Part shown: one piece after another, positions 49,436 to 58,790 of the stretch
Numbering within the stretch: the stretch's first letter is position 1
Layout: each line of letters opens with the position of its first letter
Assembly: GCA_947448625.1 (NCBI GenBank)
Contig: CANFOT010000004.1
Location: 1 to 64,000, forward strand
DNA: 64,000 nucleotides
Reading direction: 5' to 3'
DNA from: Burkholderiaceae bacterium
Lineage (GTDB): Bacteria; Pseudomonadota; Gammaproteobacteria; Burkholderiales; Burkholderiaceae
Program-made: the position numbers and the translations under genes
Notes under the pieces: model-generated
Told to the model about the DNA's origin: nothing
The model's input: only the letters and a program-made list of their open reading frames with translations
Databases searched by the model: none

Positions 49436-50542
49436 TTACACTTGAAAATGCTTGAGTTTTGATTCGCTAACCTCAATTCCAAGTCCAGCTTGATTTGGTA
49501 TGTGGTAAATGCCCTTATTGGGCTCTATAGGCTGATCAACAACGTCTTCAGCCAAATAAGGATGGCTAGGGCTAATGCCCCAATTCACTTTATCTAACGC
49601 AGCACTTAATTGCAGTACAGCAGCTGACGCTATAGAAGTCTCAGCAATTTTTCCTGCGAGATTAATTTGTAGGTCTAGAGAGTTGCATACAGTAGCGCTT
49701 CGTAGGACGCCGGAAATGCCACCTAACTTGAGGGTTTTTAGTGAAACCCCAGAAACCCCATATTTTTTTGACTCAATTACATCGGCAATGCTGGTGATGG
49801 ATTCATCAAGGCCAATTGGCGCAATGTTAAGGCTGCAGATATGCTTGAGACCCACCAAATTTTCTTTAGCTAAAGGTTGTTCTAAGAAGGCGATATTGGC
49901 GTCTCTAGACCCTTCTAAAAATTCAACCGCCTGTTCTGTTGAGTAGCCCATATTGGCATCAGCACAGATTTGAATTGCATCCCCCAAAACGCTGCGCAGC
50001 CCTAATGCAGATTGGATATCCTCTTTCACTGACTTCACACCAAGTTTGAGCTTAAAAAATTGATAGCCAAGCGCGCTACATTTTTGCGCTTCAGCAATAT
50101 CTGTTTCTACAGACTTTGTCCCAATCAGCCAAAGGAGCGGAATTGAATCTCGTCTCTTGCCGCCCATTAAAGTATATGCGGGGGTGCCTAGATCTTTCCC
50201 TACGAGATCGTAGAGAGCCATATCAATTGCAGCAATCGCGCCGCTTCCTTTGGGAAATTTTTGCGTAAGAAGCGCGCTAATTGAAGATAAATTCTCTGAA
50301 TTTAAGCCAATCAAGGCGTCCTTAATGCCGCCGTTAAATGCTTGAGCCATATCGCTTAAGGTTTGGCCTCCATGGCTCGGTGCGGCTGTATTTTCACCCC
50401 AGCCAATAATTCCCCGATGAGTTTCTAGTCTCACAATCAAAGTTTCAGTATGAGTGATATGAATTCCTGCCATGAGCATGGGCTTTATCAGAGGAATTTT
50501 GAGGGCAAATGCACTCGCGTACCGAATATTTTTAAGGTTCAC
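49436..50542 (-). CDS. enolase superfamily, muconate-lactonizing-like enzyme
   Basis: FKLKLGV (KxK), CADANMG, FLEQPL, IGLDESI, SLKTLKLGG catalytic-motif set. Confidence 0.9.
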   Translation of the reverse strand: MNLKNIRYASAFALKIPLIKPMLMAGIHITHTETLIVRLETHRGIIGWGENTAAPSHGGQTLSDMAQAFNGGIKDALIGLNSENLSSISALLTQKFPKGSGAIAAIDMALYDLVGKDLGTPAYTLMGGKRRDSIPLLWLIGTKSVETDIAEAQKCSALGYQFFKLKLGVKSVKEDIQSALGLRSVLGDAIQICADANMGYSTEQAVEFLEGSRDANIAFLEQPLAKENLVGLKHICSLNIAPIGLDESITSIADVIESKKYGVSGVSLKTLKLGGISGVLRSATVCNSLDLQINLAGKIAETSIASAAVLQLSAALDKVNWGISPSHPYLAEDVVDQPIEPNKGIYHIPNQAGLGIEVSESKLKHFQV

Positions 50543-51423
50543 GCAGATTCCCCTTGACGTCGAATAGCTTCTAGGATGATGGCGTTATCTTTCTTGCCCT
50601 CACCCTTTTCAAGGCAGGATTGCAGTAAATCGACATACTGGCTCGCTAGCGGGAGCGGCTGTTTTTGTTCGAGCGCTAATTTCTGTATGAGGCCAAAATC
50701 TTTTAAGCTTTGATCTACTCGACTTTGTGGGTTATCAAACTCGCGCTTTGCCATCATAGGGCCTTTAACTCTCATTACGCTAGACGATGCTGCCGAATTT
50801 TGTAGAAGATTAAGGAGGATGTTGGGATCTAGTCCTATACGACTTCCAAATACTAGGCCTTCGGCTAATGCAGCTCGATGTAGGCCAAGTACTAAATTAA
50901 TAGCTAGTTTTGCTTTGCTAGCACTACCAATCTCCCCGACATACATTCTCTTTTTGCACATTGCATCTAGGATAGGAGATAAATCTTCAATGAGTTGCTT
51001 GTCCCCACCCATCAAGCCTAGCCCCTCTCCATCAGCCACCTGCTTACTAGTTCCAGAGATTGGCATTTCAAGAAATCGAACGGGGTAGGCCTTACATTGA
51101 GCCGCAATCTCAGCAATCTCATCCGGTTCACAGGTGCTGGTGCAGATGATGTTGAGCGGATTCGTTCGTCCCGATGCCAATAAACCATGGCTACCAAGTA
51201 AAACATCTCGAATTTGGTGACTGTCAAATAAGCATAAAACTAGAGTGTGACATTGCTCGGCTAATTTGAGTGCTGATGACGTAGTGCTACTTTGCCCAAA
51301 TTCAGAGCAACGCTTTGGGTCGATATCAAAACCAAGGGTAGAAAAACCACCGGAGTTAAAAATTTTCCCAAATGCTTGCCCCATTAACCCGAGTCCGATG
51401 ATCCCGATTGCTTGCTTATTCAT
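50539..51423 (-). CDS. NAD(P)-dependent 3-hydroxyisobutyrate dehydrogenase-like oxidoreductase
   Basis: IGIIGLGLMGQAFGKIF...MPISGTSKQVADGEGLGLMGG...ASKAKLAINLVLG. Confidence 0.9.
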   Translation of the reverse strand: MNKQAIGIIGLGLMGQAFGKIFNSGGFSTLGFDIDPKRCSEFGQSSTTSSALKLAEQCHTLVLCLFDSHQIRDVLLGSHGLLASGRTNPLNIICTSTCEPDEIAEIAAQCKAYPVRFLEMPISGTSKQVADGEGLGLMGGDKQLIEDLSPILDAMCKKRMYVGEIGSASKAKLAINLVLGLHRAALAEGLVFGSRIGLDPNILLNLLQNSAASSSVMRVKGPMMAKREFDNPQSRVDQSLKDFGLIQKLALEQKQPLPLASQYVDLLQSCLEKGEGKKDNAIILEAIRRQGESA

Positions 51424-51430
51424 CTGATGA

Positions 51431-52555
51431 TTAATTTAGAGGAGTTATGTTTATAAATGGGTTGTTGAGGGAGTCAGAAAAAAGTTCATTGGCAGAGTAT
51501 TGGCCGTAATGTCTAGTTGACTCATGAATTGCCGCAATCATTTGTTTTGATGGATAACCTAAGGACTGTATCTTTTGTGAAAACTGAGTTTCAACACCAG
51601 CCAACTTTGCTTGCCACTGTTTAATCTCACCAGCAGAAATATCTATAAACTGAATCCCTGATTCTTTAAACGCTACGCGCGCGCGTGCTCCCGCAAGCCC
51701 ATAAAATAGCTGAGCACCAGCTTGGGCTAAGGCTCTAAGCCATTGATTGAAGATTACCTTTAGTTCGGGCGATAGCTTGTTCCAGAAGTGATGTGAAAGT
51801 CCATATTCGAGATTTACTCTAACTAAATTTGCAGAAGTTCGGTAACCGGCATCTTTATAAATACCGGCTGTATGCGCAGCGCTATCCGATATGGAAACTG
51901 CGGCCACTTCCTTATTAGAAAATCGTTTCTTGGCTTCAGGAGTGCTGCATCCGATAGGGGTGGCACCCAATGCTTGATAGATGTCAAATTCCATGCCATC
52001 GCTGCAGGCAATCTTTTTTCCTTGTAGGTCACTCAGGCAGGTGATGGGCTCGCGACTAAAGAGGTTGTATTCGCTAGTGGCTACTAGCCGCCCCATTAAA
52101 ATCTTGTTCGCCTCAAAATCTTTTTTGAAATATTCGTGATACAGCGCTTCCGAAACTGCTGTTGCGACTTCAGCACTCGGAAAAATGAAGGGTAGGCTAA
52201 GGCCTTGTGCTGCAGGAAATGCGGCCGCATCCCAGGCGGAGTAAACGGGGCACATATCTGTGATGTTGTTGACTAACGCATCAATACCATCGCGCTCCTT
52301 ATGTAGACTTCCGCCCCAAAATCCCTCTACTGTAATTGCACCTTGGGTCATCGCAGTTAAGCGTTTAAATGCCGGCTCAAAGACATCTTTTACTGCGGGC
52401 GAATCACCGGGAATATGCGCGCTCACTCTGAGGGTAAGCGCATCAGATTTAAGGCTTAAGTCCTCTTTGTCTGTGTTGAGCCAGGCACGTGCTGCACTCG
52501 TTTTGGAGATAACATCGTCAACTGAGTCGTTTGCGCTGATTTGTAATGGATTCAT
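51431..52555 (-). CDS. DctP-like (TRAP) solute-binding protein without apparent signal peptide
   Basis: LTLRVSAHIPGDSPAVKDVFEPAFKRLTAMTQGAITVEGFWGGSLHKERDGIDALVNNITDM...; hydrophilic N-terminus MNPLQISANDSVDDVISKTS. Confidence 0.75.
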   Translation of the reverse strand: MNPLQISANDSVDDVISKTSAARAWLNTDKEDLSLKSDALTLRVSAHIPGDSPAVKDVFEPAFKRLTAMTQGAITVEGFWGGSLHKERDGIDALVNNITDMCPVYSAWDAAAFPAAQGLSLPFIFPSAEVATAVSEALYHEYFKKDFEANKILMGRLVATSEYNLFSREPITCLSDLQGKKIACSDGMEFDIYQALGATPIGCSTPEAKKRFSNKEVAAVSISDSAAHTAGIYKDAGYRTSANLVRVNLEYGLSHHFWNKLSPELKVIFNQWLRALAQAGAQLFYGLAGARARVAFKESGIQFIDISAGEIKQWQAKLAGVETQFSQKIQSLGYPSKQMIAAIHESTRHYGQYSANELFSDSLNNPFINITPLN

Positions 52556-53587
52556 TTAGTCACTTGATTTCAGGTTGGCTTCTTTAACAATGCGGCCGTA
52601 GCGATTAATTTCAGATAAATAGTATTTACTGAAGTCAGCCCTAGTGCCACCAATAATTCTGAACCCCTGTTTTTCCAATTGAGCTCGTACGCTCGGAGTA
52701 TTGATAATGCTCTGGGTGGTTTGATTAATTTTATTGATGATGCTGTCAGGTGTGCCGGCCGGTAAAAAAATTCCGAACCAGGTCTCTACCTCAACCCCAG
52801 CCACACCTACCTCTGCCATAGTTGGAATATCGGGTGCAAGTGGCGATCTTACTGAGGAGGCTAATGCGAGAGCGCGAATTTTTCCGGCGCCCAATTGTTG
52901 CAATACCAGAGGAAGCGTTGGGAACATGGCATCTACCTGACCTGCGAGTGTATCGCTCAAAGCCTGGGCTGTAGATTTATAAGGTACATGAGTGATATCT
53001 GTTTTAGTGGAGATCTTGAAAATCTCTCCAGCAAATTGCCCAATACTTCCATTTCCCCAAGAGGCGTAATTCAGTTGACCTGGGTTTGCCTTAGCTAATG
53101 CAATAAACTCCTTCGCGTTTTGCGCATTGACATTGTTATTGACTACCAATACCAGGGGAACAGCGGCAATCAAAATCGACGGGGTAAATGCTTTTTTAGG
53201 GTCATAGCTTAAGTTACTCATCCAGGGGTTGGTAGCAATTGATGTGGATTCCAGCATGAGGGTGTAACCATCAGGCTTGGCCCTTGAGAAAATCTCTTCT
53301 CCAATCGCCCCATTGGCGCCAACGCGGTTATCAACCACGACGCTTTGCCCCAGTTTTTCTGTTAGCAGTGGGGCTAAGTTACGCGCTAATAGATCTGCAG
53401 TCCCTCCTGCAGACATGGGGACAATTACCGAAATGGGTCTTGAGGGGTAGTTATTAGCGTTTTGCGCCAAAGCGCTCGTAATGATGGCAATTGAGGCCAT
53501 CATTACTATTAAAGGCTTGTACAGGTTATGCATGGGTCTCCTCCACCTGTTTTTATCAATATTGTTATGGATGTATTTAATACTCAA
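52556..53587 (-). CDS. Bug/TctC substrate-binding protein
   Basis: PISVIVPMSAGGTADLLARNLAPLL...VDNRVGANGAIGEEIFSRAKPDGYT; start likely at internal Met (~53533). Confidence 0.93.
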   Translation of the reverse strand: MSIKYIHNNIDKNRWRRPMHNLYKPLIVMMASIAIITSALAQNANNYPSRPISVIVPMSAGGTADLLARNLAPLLTEKLGQSVVVDNRVGANGAIGEEIFSRAKPDGYTLMLESTSIATNPWMSNLSYDPKKAFTPSILIAAVPLVLVVNNNVNAQNAKEFIALAKANPGQLNYASWGNGSIGQFAGEIFKISTKTDITHVPYKSTAQALSDTLAGQVDAMFPTLPLVLQQLGAGKIRALALASSVRSPLAPDIPTMAEVGVAGVEVETWFGIFLPAGTPDSIINKINQTTQSIINTPSVRAQLEKQGFRIIGGTRADFSKYYLSEINRYGRIVKEANLKSSD

Positions 53588-53645
53588 GAATCCATAAGCA
53601 CAAATACCTTTTTTGTAGATTAAGATATAACAAATCGTTATGGAT
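53564..53645. promoter_or_regulatory. candidate LysR-regulator binding region
   Basis: TTATGGAT (53565) ... ATCCATAA (53590) ... TTATGGAT (53638) between divergent genes. Confidence 0.5.
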
Positions 53646-53668
53646 TTCGATAATGGGGGCTAAAAATC

Positions 53669-54565
53669 ATGGAATTAAGAAGTATTCACTACTTCGTTGC
53701 TATTGCTGAGTTGGGCAATATTTCTGCGGCATCCATTAAGCTTGGAATTGCACAACCTGCTCTTACGCGGCACATGAAGCAGCTTGAGACCGAGCTAAAT
53801 ACCATCTTGTTTAATCGCCTTGCTAGAGGGGTCCAGTTGACAGCTTCCGGCAGGGAGCTCCTGGAGTATGCAAAAAGAATTGTCAGTGAAGTTGCGCAGG
53901 CTAAGGAAGAAATTACTGGGCTTAGCTTAAAGCCTAAAGGCACTATTGTTTTTGGTGCAAGTCCGACAATATCGTCTATTTTGATGCCCAGAGTTGTTTC
54001 AGATTCATTGAGGGAGTTTCCTGGAATTAATTTGAGACTGATGGAGGGTCGAAGTATGCGACTCAATGACTTCTTGCTCACGGGCGTTTTGGATATGGCG
54101 ATTCTGACAAATCCATTGTCATCATATAAGTTACACCTTACGCCATTGATTTCAGAGCCACTCTGTTTAGTGGGTTTTTCTGGGCAAATTCCCAAGGGGG
54201 TGCCCAGGTCATTGGAGGACTTAGATGGATTACCTCTCATCCTAACGCCTGGAATGTTAGCGCTCACAACAAAAGTGGGGTCAGGTAAAAAAGCGAAGCT
54301 AAAGGTAGTTGCCGAGATAGAGTCAATAGAGACAATTCGCAGTTTGGTAAAAAGTGGTCAAGGTGTCACCATTACACCAGCTAGCGCTTTCTATCAAGAA
54401 TTGAATCGAGACGAATTGCGAGCGCAGACTATAGAAATAAAAGGTTTACGTAGGGACCTAGTCTTAGCCTCAAGGACCGATAATGCACATCTACCGACCG
54501 TAAGGGAGCTATCAAGAATCGTGAAGATGGCTATTAATAGCGAGATGGGTAAATATGCTGTCTGA
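53669..54565 (+). CDS. LysR-family transcriptional regulator
   Basis: ELRSIHYFVAIAELGNISAASIKLGIAQPALTRHMKQLETELNTILFNR. Confidence 0.96.
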   Translation: MELRSIHYFVAIAELGNISAASIKLGIAQPALTRHMKQLETELNTILFNRLARGVQLTASGRELLEYAKRIVSEVAQAKEEITGLSLKPKGTIVFGASPTISSILMPRVVSDSLREFPGINLRLMEGRSMRLNDFLLTGVLDMAILTNPLSSYKLHLTPLISEPLCLVGFSGQIPKGVPRSLEDLDGLPLILTPGMLALTTKVGSGKKAKLKVVAEIESIETIRSLVKSGQGVTITPASAFYQELNRDELRAQTIEIKGLRRDLVLASRTDNAHLPTVRELSRIVKMAINSEMGKYAV

Positions 54566-54653
54566 TGGCTATAGCGATAATGCAATCTTCCATTGCGGGT
54601 GATCTTTAGTTCACTCTGGCTTGACGGGTCTTATTTGGGAATATTTTTTCTGA

Positions 54654-55103
54654 TTATTTATCAAAGTCGGCATATTTATCGTGACAGGCTTTGCAAGCGT
54701 TATAGATTTTTCCGCCAGCATCGAATAATGCATCCTTGTTTTTATCTTGAGCAGCTTTCAGTGCGATTTCGGCAGTTCGACTAAGTCGTTTGGAGTACTC
54801 TATCCATTGATCGCCTTCCTTGGCTCGTCCCTCGATCATCAGGAGATTCCCAGCCTCTACTAAAGTTGCCGCACTATTTCTAACGGCTTCCCATTGGGCA
54901 TCTGTGCGGGGGTAGATTTCTGTTGTTCCTTTGATATTGGAGATAGATTTAACTGAGTCCCACACTACATCAGCATTGGGATCAATCACCCATTCCATTA
55001 CTTGCTTTAGGCTAAGGGCGGTATTTGCTTGAGGTGGCTTAGGGCTGCATCCAAATAAAAAGGCAATACCAAAAAATAAACCAAGGGCCTTTAGTTTCAT
55101 CAA
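54654..55103 (-). CDS. c-type cytochrome, probable lipoprotein
   Basis: FLFGCSPKP lipobox-like; C-terminal CKACHDKYADFDK (CxxCH). Confidence 0.85.
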   Translation of the reverse strand: MMKLKALGLFFGIAFLFGCSPKPPQANTALSLKQVMEWVIDPNADVVWDSVKSISNIKGTTEIYPRTDAQWEAVRNSAATLVEAGNLLMIEGRAKEGDQWIEYSKRLSRTAEIALKAAQDKNKDALFDAGGKIYNACKACHDKYADFDK

Positions 55104-55272
55104 GTCTCCAATCCTAGCGAAGAGTTTTCATTTACGGTGGCTCAATTTTTTTAGAGCTATTTAATGTAAGAGCATATATTAATAAAGCTGCAGCAACACC
55201 AAATTTTGTTGCAACTTTACTATTAGAGGTGGATGGAAGGCGCTCTTGATTTGGGATTGCTACCAAAAGGAA

Positions 55273-56637
55273 TTAGATTTTAATGTGGGCTCTGAGGCCA
55301 AAGAAATTAACTGGGCCACGGTCAGCGTTATAGCCAGGATTTGCTATGCGCTGATAGTCTGCTGAAAGCGACAGATTTTTGTAGGCATTCCAGCTATAGA
55401 AAGTTTCGAAGATTTGCTCTTTTTTGTAATTGAGTCTGCCATCGCCAATGAACATCGTCACACCACCTTTTTGCAGATAGCTAATTTGCTGAGATGAGAT
55501 TCCATTTAATGCGGCGCCAATACCAATCGTATCTAGGGGCCTTCCCCAGTCTTGTCCTTTGATGGATAGCCCACCTGATAATGAATTACTAATATCAGTA
55601 AATGCTTGTGTTTCAGTTTGACCATTATTCCAGCTCCATCTTGCAAATGCACCAATATTTTTGGTAATCGCTTGCTCACCATTTAAGGCGTAGCCCCATT
55701 TGGTTTGGTATCCATTCCTAGTATTCAATATATCCGGAATGGTTGCGGTTTGCTCTCCAAAGTTAATCGCATTTTTATAGGTAGACATGACTCCACGATT
55801 TTGAAAGACTAAAACTCTCGCTTTACCTAGTTGTCCATTTATATCGTGAAGGTGCGTTAGTTCAGCCGTGTTGCCATATTGCTGAGTAAGGTCGTAGTCA
55901 AGCCCTAATGAGTTCGGCGATTTAGGCATAGCTAATCGAGCCAAACGAAGCGCCCATTCTTGATCATGGTAATACTCGCCTACAAAACCATAGGTATAGC
56001 CGCGGGAGTTGGCAGCATAGTCATATGCGCCGCTAGCCATCAGAGACCAGTTTAGAAACTGAGTACGAGGGTCATGGCTATAGGTATTGGCATCAAAGAA
56101 ATCCAAGGCGGAGAATGTTCCATAGGAGACTACCAGCCTCCGCTTATCGACATTACCAGCAAGTTGATTGGCACCACCTTCAACGTGCTCTTGCCCGCCA
56201 CCAAAACCAAGGGTCTGGCGTAGGAATATTCTTGCCATGTAATAAATTGGTGGAATCGCCGTTCCCTTTTGAAGCTCCCCATTACTGAATCCTCCCAAAC
56301 CACTCAGCCCTGAAAATGGAATGCCTTCAAACATCTCTGGGTTGATATAGGCCTCAGCGCCTTCCCATAATCTGGCGCCCAAGAATGCCGTCGCTGAAAA
56401 TGTGTAACTCTTAGAAATATCACCATTCGTCTTATTTAAAAGACTCTTTGTCCCGTAATAGGGTGAATTAAAGTTGTTTTTAAATTGATTGATATAAGTG
56501 GTCTGCCCATGAATGCTCCATTGTTCTGTGTCGCCCTCGATGGGAAATTGGCTATCGACTACGGGGGAGCTGCTAATGGGTGATTCAGCATGGGCGGCCG
56601 AATACAGGCCAATCAAACAGGCCGAGATTGCAGGCAT
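55273..56637 (-). CDS. carbohydrate-porin (OprB)-like outer membrane protein
   Basis: WSIHGQTTYINQFKNNFNSPYYGTKSL...; barrel pattern ending FFGLRAHIKI. Confidence 0.75.
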   Translation of the reverse strand: MPAISACLIGLYSAAHAESPISSSPVVDSQFPIEGDTEQWSIHGQTTYINQFKNNFNSPYYGTKSLLNKTNGDISKSYTFSATAFLGARLWEGAEAYINPEMFEGIPFSGLSGLGGFSNGELQKGTAIPPIYYMARIFLRQTLGFGGGQEHVEGGANQLAGNVDKRRLVVSYGTFSALDFFDANTYSHDPRTQFLNWSLMASGAYDYAANSRGYTYGFVGEYYHDQEWALRLARLAMPKSPNSLGLDYDLTQQYGNTAELTHLHDINGQLGKARVLVFQNRGVMSTYKNAINFGEQTATIPDILNTRNGYQTKWGYALNGEQAITKNIGAFARWSWNNGQTETQAFTDISNSLSGGLSIKGQDWGRPLDTIGIGAALNGISSQQISYLQKGGVTMFIGDGRLNYKKEQIFETFYSWNAYKNLSLSADYQRIANPGYNADRGPVNFFGLRAHIKI

Positions 56638-56815
56638 AAGAAACCTTCTGCCAGTCGATTGAAATGAGTGTGGCAGCGTAAATGCCCAATATTATTTAAA
56701 TAAGAATGGTTTTCATCGTATCAAATAATTGACCTTCACTTTCCGCGCTGGAAAAAGGGGCATGTTTTTCTAAGCCTCAACATTAGTCTGAAAAATGTTG
56801 CAACTGCAGCAAAAA

Positions 56816-56841
56816 ATTACCATAGACCTTGATATGGTAAT
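56816..56841. promoter_or_regulatory. 9-bp inverted repeat, candidate operator
   Basis: ATTACCATA-N8-TATGGTAAT between divergent porin and DUF6644 genes. Confidence 0.45.
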
Positions 56842-56919
56842 GTCACGTTATTAAATAAATAAACGCTAATAGCGGTAGGTCACAACCCGCCCTATTAGTA
56901 AATAATATGCTGGAGACTT

Positions 56920-57405
56920 ATGCGTAATACTGCATTGCTTGATTTTTGTGCATACCTAGAGAACACTCCATTGGGTCTCGCAATACAAGATAATTTCTGG
57001 GTGGTTCCAACAATGCAAACTTTGCATATTTTGGCGATCTCAGCACTTCTAGTGTCGATTCTCATGATTGATTTGCGAGCGCTCGATTTGCATGGAAAAA
57101 GTGATTCAATTTCAACGATTGTTTCTCGTTACATCAATATTATTTGGTTTGCATTACCAATTCTCTTTATTTCCGGCAGCCTTTTGATTGTTGGGGAGCC
57201 CGCCCGATCTCTTGCCAATCCAGCATTTCAGCTAAAAATGATGATGTTGCTAATGGCTATCGTTATTACTCTTGGGATTCAAAAATTGGGATCTAGGAAT
57301 ATTGGCCTTGAGCAGGCTAATGGAAAAGTTAAGCTCTTGGCAATCCTTTCCCTGTTGTTATGGTTTGGCATTGTTGCCTCTGGTCGCTGGATTGCTTACA
57401 CCTAA
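56920..57405 (+). CDS. DUF6644-like membrane protein
   Basis: LENTPLGLAIQDNFWVVPTMQTLHILAISALLVSILMIDLRAL...SGRWIAYT. Confidence 0.75.
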   Translation: MRNTALLDFCAYLENTPLGLAIQDNFWVVPTMQTLHILAISALLVSILMIDLRALDLHGKSDSISTIVSRYINIIWFALPILFISGSLLIVGEPARSLANPAFQLKMMMLLMAIVITLGIQKLGSRNIGLEQANGKVKLLAILSLLLWFGIVASGRWIAYT

Positions 57406-57417
57406 CTATCAAAAAAA

Positions 57418-57924
57418 ATGAACGATATTCTTATTCTGCTGCATGGTAATCCGATTGCCCAAACTATTCGTGAAAATGAATTGCTGTTTCCATGGATCGA
57501 AGCGCTTCATGTTTTGGCAATCACACTAGTATTTGGTTCAATTGCATTGGTTGATTTGAGGCTGGTGGGAGTGCGCGCTTTAAGCCGCCCGATTAGCAAA
57601 ATTAGTGAAGAACTGCTTCCGGTGACATGGGTGGCATTTTTGGTGGCTGCAATTACGGGCGCAATCTTGTTTACCTCGAATGCACTTAGTTATAGCCAAA
57701 ACTTTTACTTTATCTCCAAGATCATTTTGCTTGCCTTGGCGGGCGTCAATATGTTGTGTTTTCAATTTATTATTGGCCGCAATCTTGAGGGGTGGAGTCA
57801 CCTTCAACAACTCCCAAATTCAGCACGTATTGCCGGGGCCATTTCACTCCTCCTATGGATCAGCATCATTATCTGTGGGCGCTGGATTGGTTTTACTCTC
57901 GAACCTGTTTTAGCAATTTCGTAA
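57418..57924 (+). CDS. DUF6644-like membrane protein (tandem paralogue)
   Basis: IAQTIRENELLFPWIEALHVLAITLVFGSIALVDLRLVG...CGRWIGFT. Confidence 0.75.
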   Translation: MNDILILLHGNPIAQTIRENELLFPWIEALHVLAITLVFGSIALVDLRLVGVRALSRPISKISEELLPVTWVAFLVAAITGAILFTSNALSYSQNFYFISKIILLALAGVNMLCFQFIIGRNLEGWSHLQQLPNSARIAGAISLLLWISIIICGRWIGFTLEPVLAIS

Positions 57925-57932
57925 GGAAAAAA

Positions 57933-58760
57933 ATGAATAGAAAACTACTGCCTCTAATTTGGGTCTTGAGTGCTGGCTTGATAAGCTCTAGTCTTGTATT
58001 TGCTCAAGCTGAAAAACCTATTATCAATCCACCACCAACTGCTAAAGATTGGGCCAATCTAGCCAAGCTACCAGACTGGAGTGGTGTTTGGAATCCCAAG
58101 ATTACAGACCAAGATAAGCAGGTTAAAACGAATATGCCGCCATGGGTCCCTGCCGCTAATGAGATGATTCAATTTCAATTGGCAGAAGAGAAGGCTGGCA
58201 GACCTCCTCCACTCTTTGTCAATTGTCTTCCTGAGGCGATGCCATCATGGATGCTGATTACGCACAATGCAATGGAGATTCTGTTTACGCCGGGTAGGGT
58301 GACATTGCTAGGAGAGTCGGACGGGAATCGTTTGCGTCGTATTTATACAGATGGCCGCCCCCATCCTGAAGATCCAGATCCAACATTTCATGGACATTCA
58401 ATTGGCAAGTGGGAGGGGGATACTCTGGTGGTAGATACCATCGGGATTTTGCCGCAATCGCTTATTGCTGTGAACGAAGCTGCTGGCGTCCCAAATAATG
58501 GCGATATGCGTGTTATTGAGCGGATTCATTTAGTCGGTAAAGACGAGTTGCATGATGATATTGAAGTCATTGCACCAAAAGTGTTCACTAAGCCATGGAA
58601 AACAACTCGAATTTTCTTTAGACAGCGCGCCAGAAAATTTGACATCGTTGAAGGTGTATGTCTAGAAGGATACTTTGCCCCCGGTAAAGATCAGCAAGGC
58701 AATGATATTTTTGTACCTATTCAGCACGATGTTGGTGGCAATCGCATTCCACCGCAATAA
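57933..58760 (+). CDS. exported protein of unknown function
   Basis: signal peptide MNRKLLPLIWVLSAGLISSSLVFAQ; PDWSGVWNP, HGHSIGKWEGDTLVVDT; ATG at 57933 preferred. Confidence 0.8.
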   Translation: MNRKLLPLIWVLSAGLISSSLVFAQAEKPIINPPPTAKDWANLAKLPDWSGVWNPKITDQDKQVKTNMPPWVPAANEMIQFQLAEEKAGRPPPLFVNCLPEAMPSWMLITHNAMEILFTPGRVTLLGESDGNRLRRIYTDGRPHPEDPDPTFHGHSIGKWEGDTLVVDTIGILPQSLIAVNEAAGVPNNGDMRVIERIHLVGKDELHDDIEVIAPKVFTKPWKTTRIFFRQRARKFDIVEGVCLEGYFAPGKDQQGNDIFVPIQHDVGGNRIPPQ

Positions 58761-58790
58761 TTATTTAAATTATTTTAAGGAAGAGTAATC

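Noticed and set aside
25569-53587. Treating the whole Bug-rich region as one operon or mobile island
   Set aside because: Several strand switches, internal terminators and unrelated housekeeping genes (ahpCF); no integrase, transposase, tRNA boundary or flanking repeats visible.
53689-54267. 192-aa minus-strand ORF opposite LysR
   Set aside because: Fully antisense to a clear LysR gene, low-complexity composition, no RBS or motif support.
55273-56700. Longer porin ORF from a non-ATG start giving an Arg-rich signal peptide
   Set aside because: The frame is open upstream but has no ATG/GTG/TTG in place, while ATG 56637 has an AGAAGG Shine-Dalgarno at good spacing.
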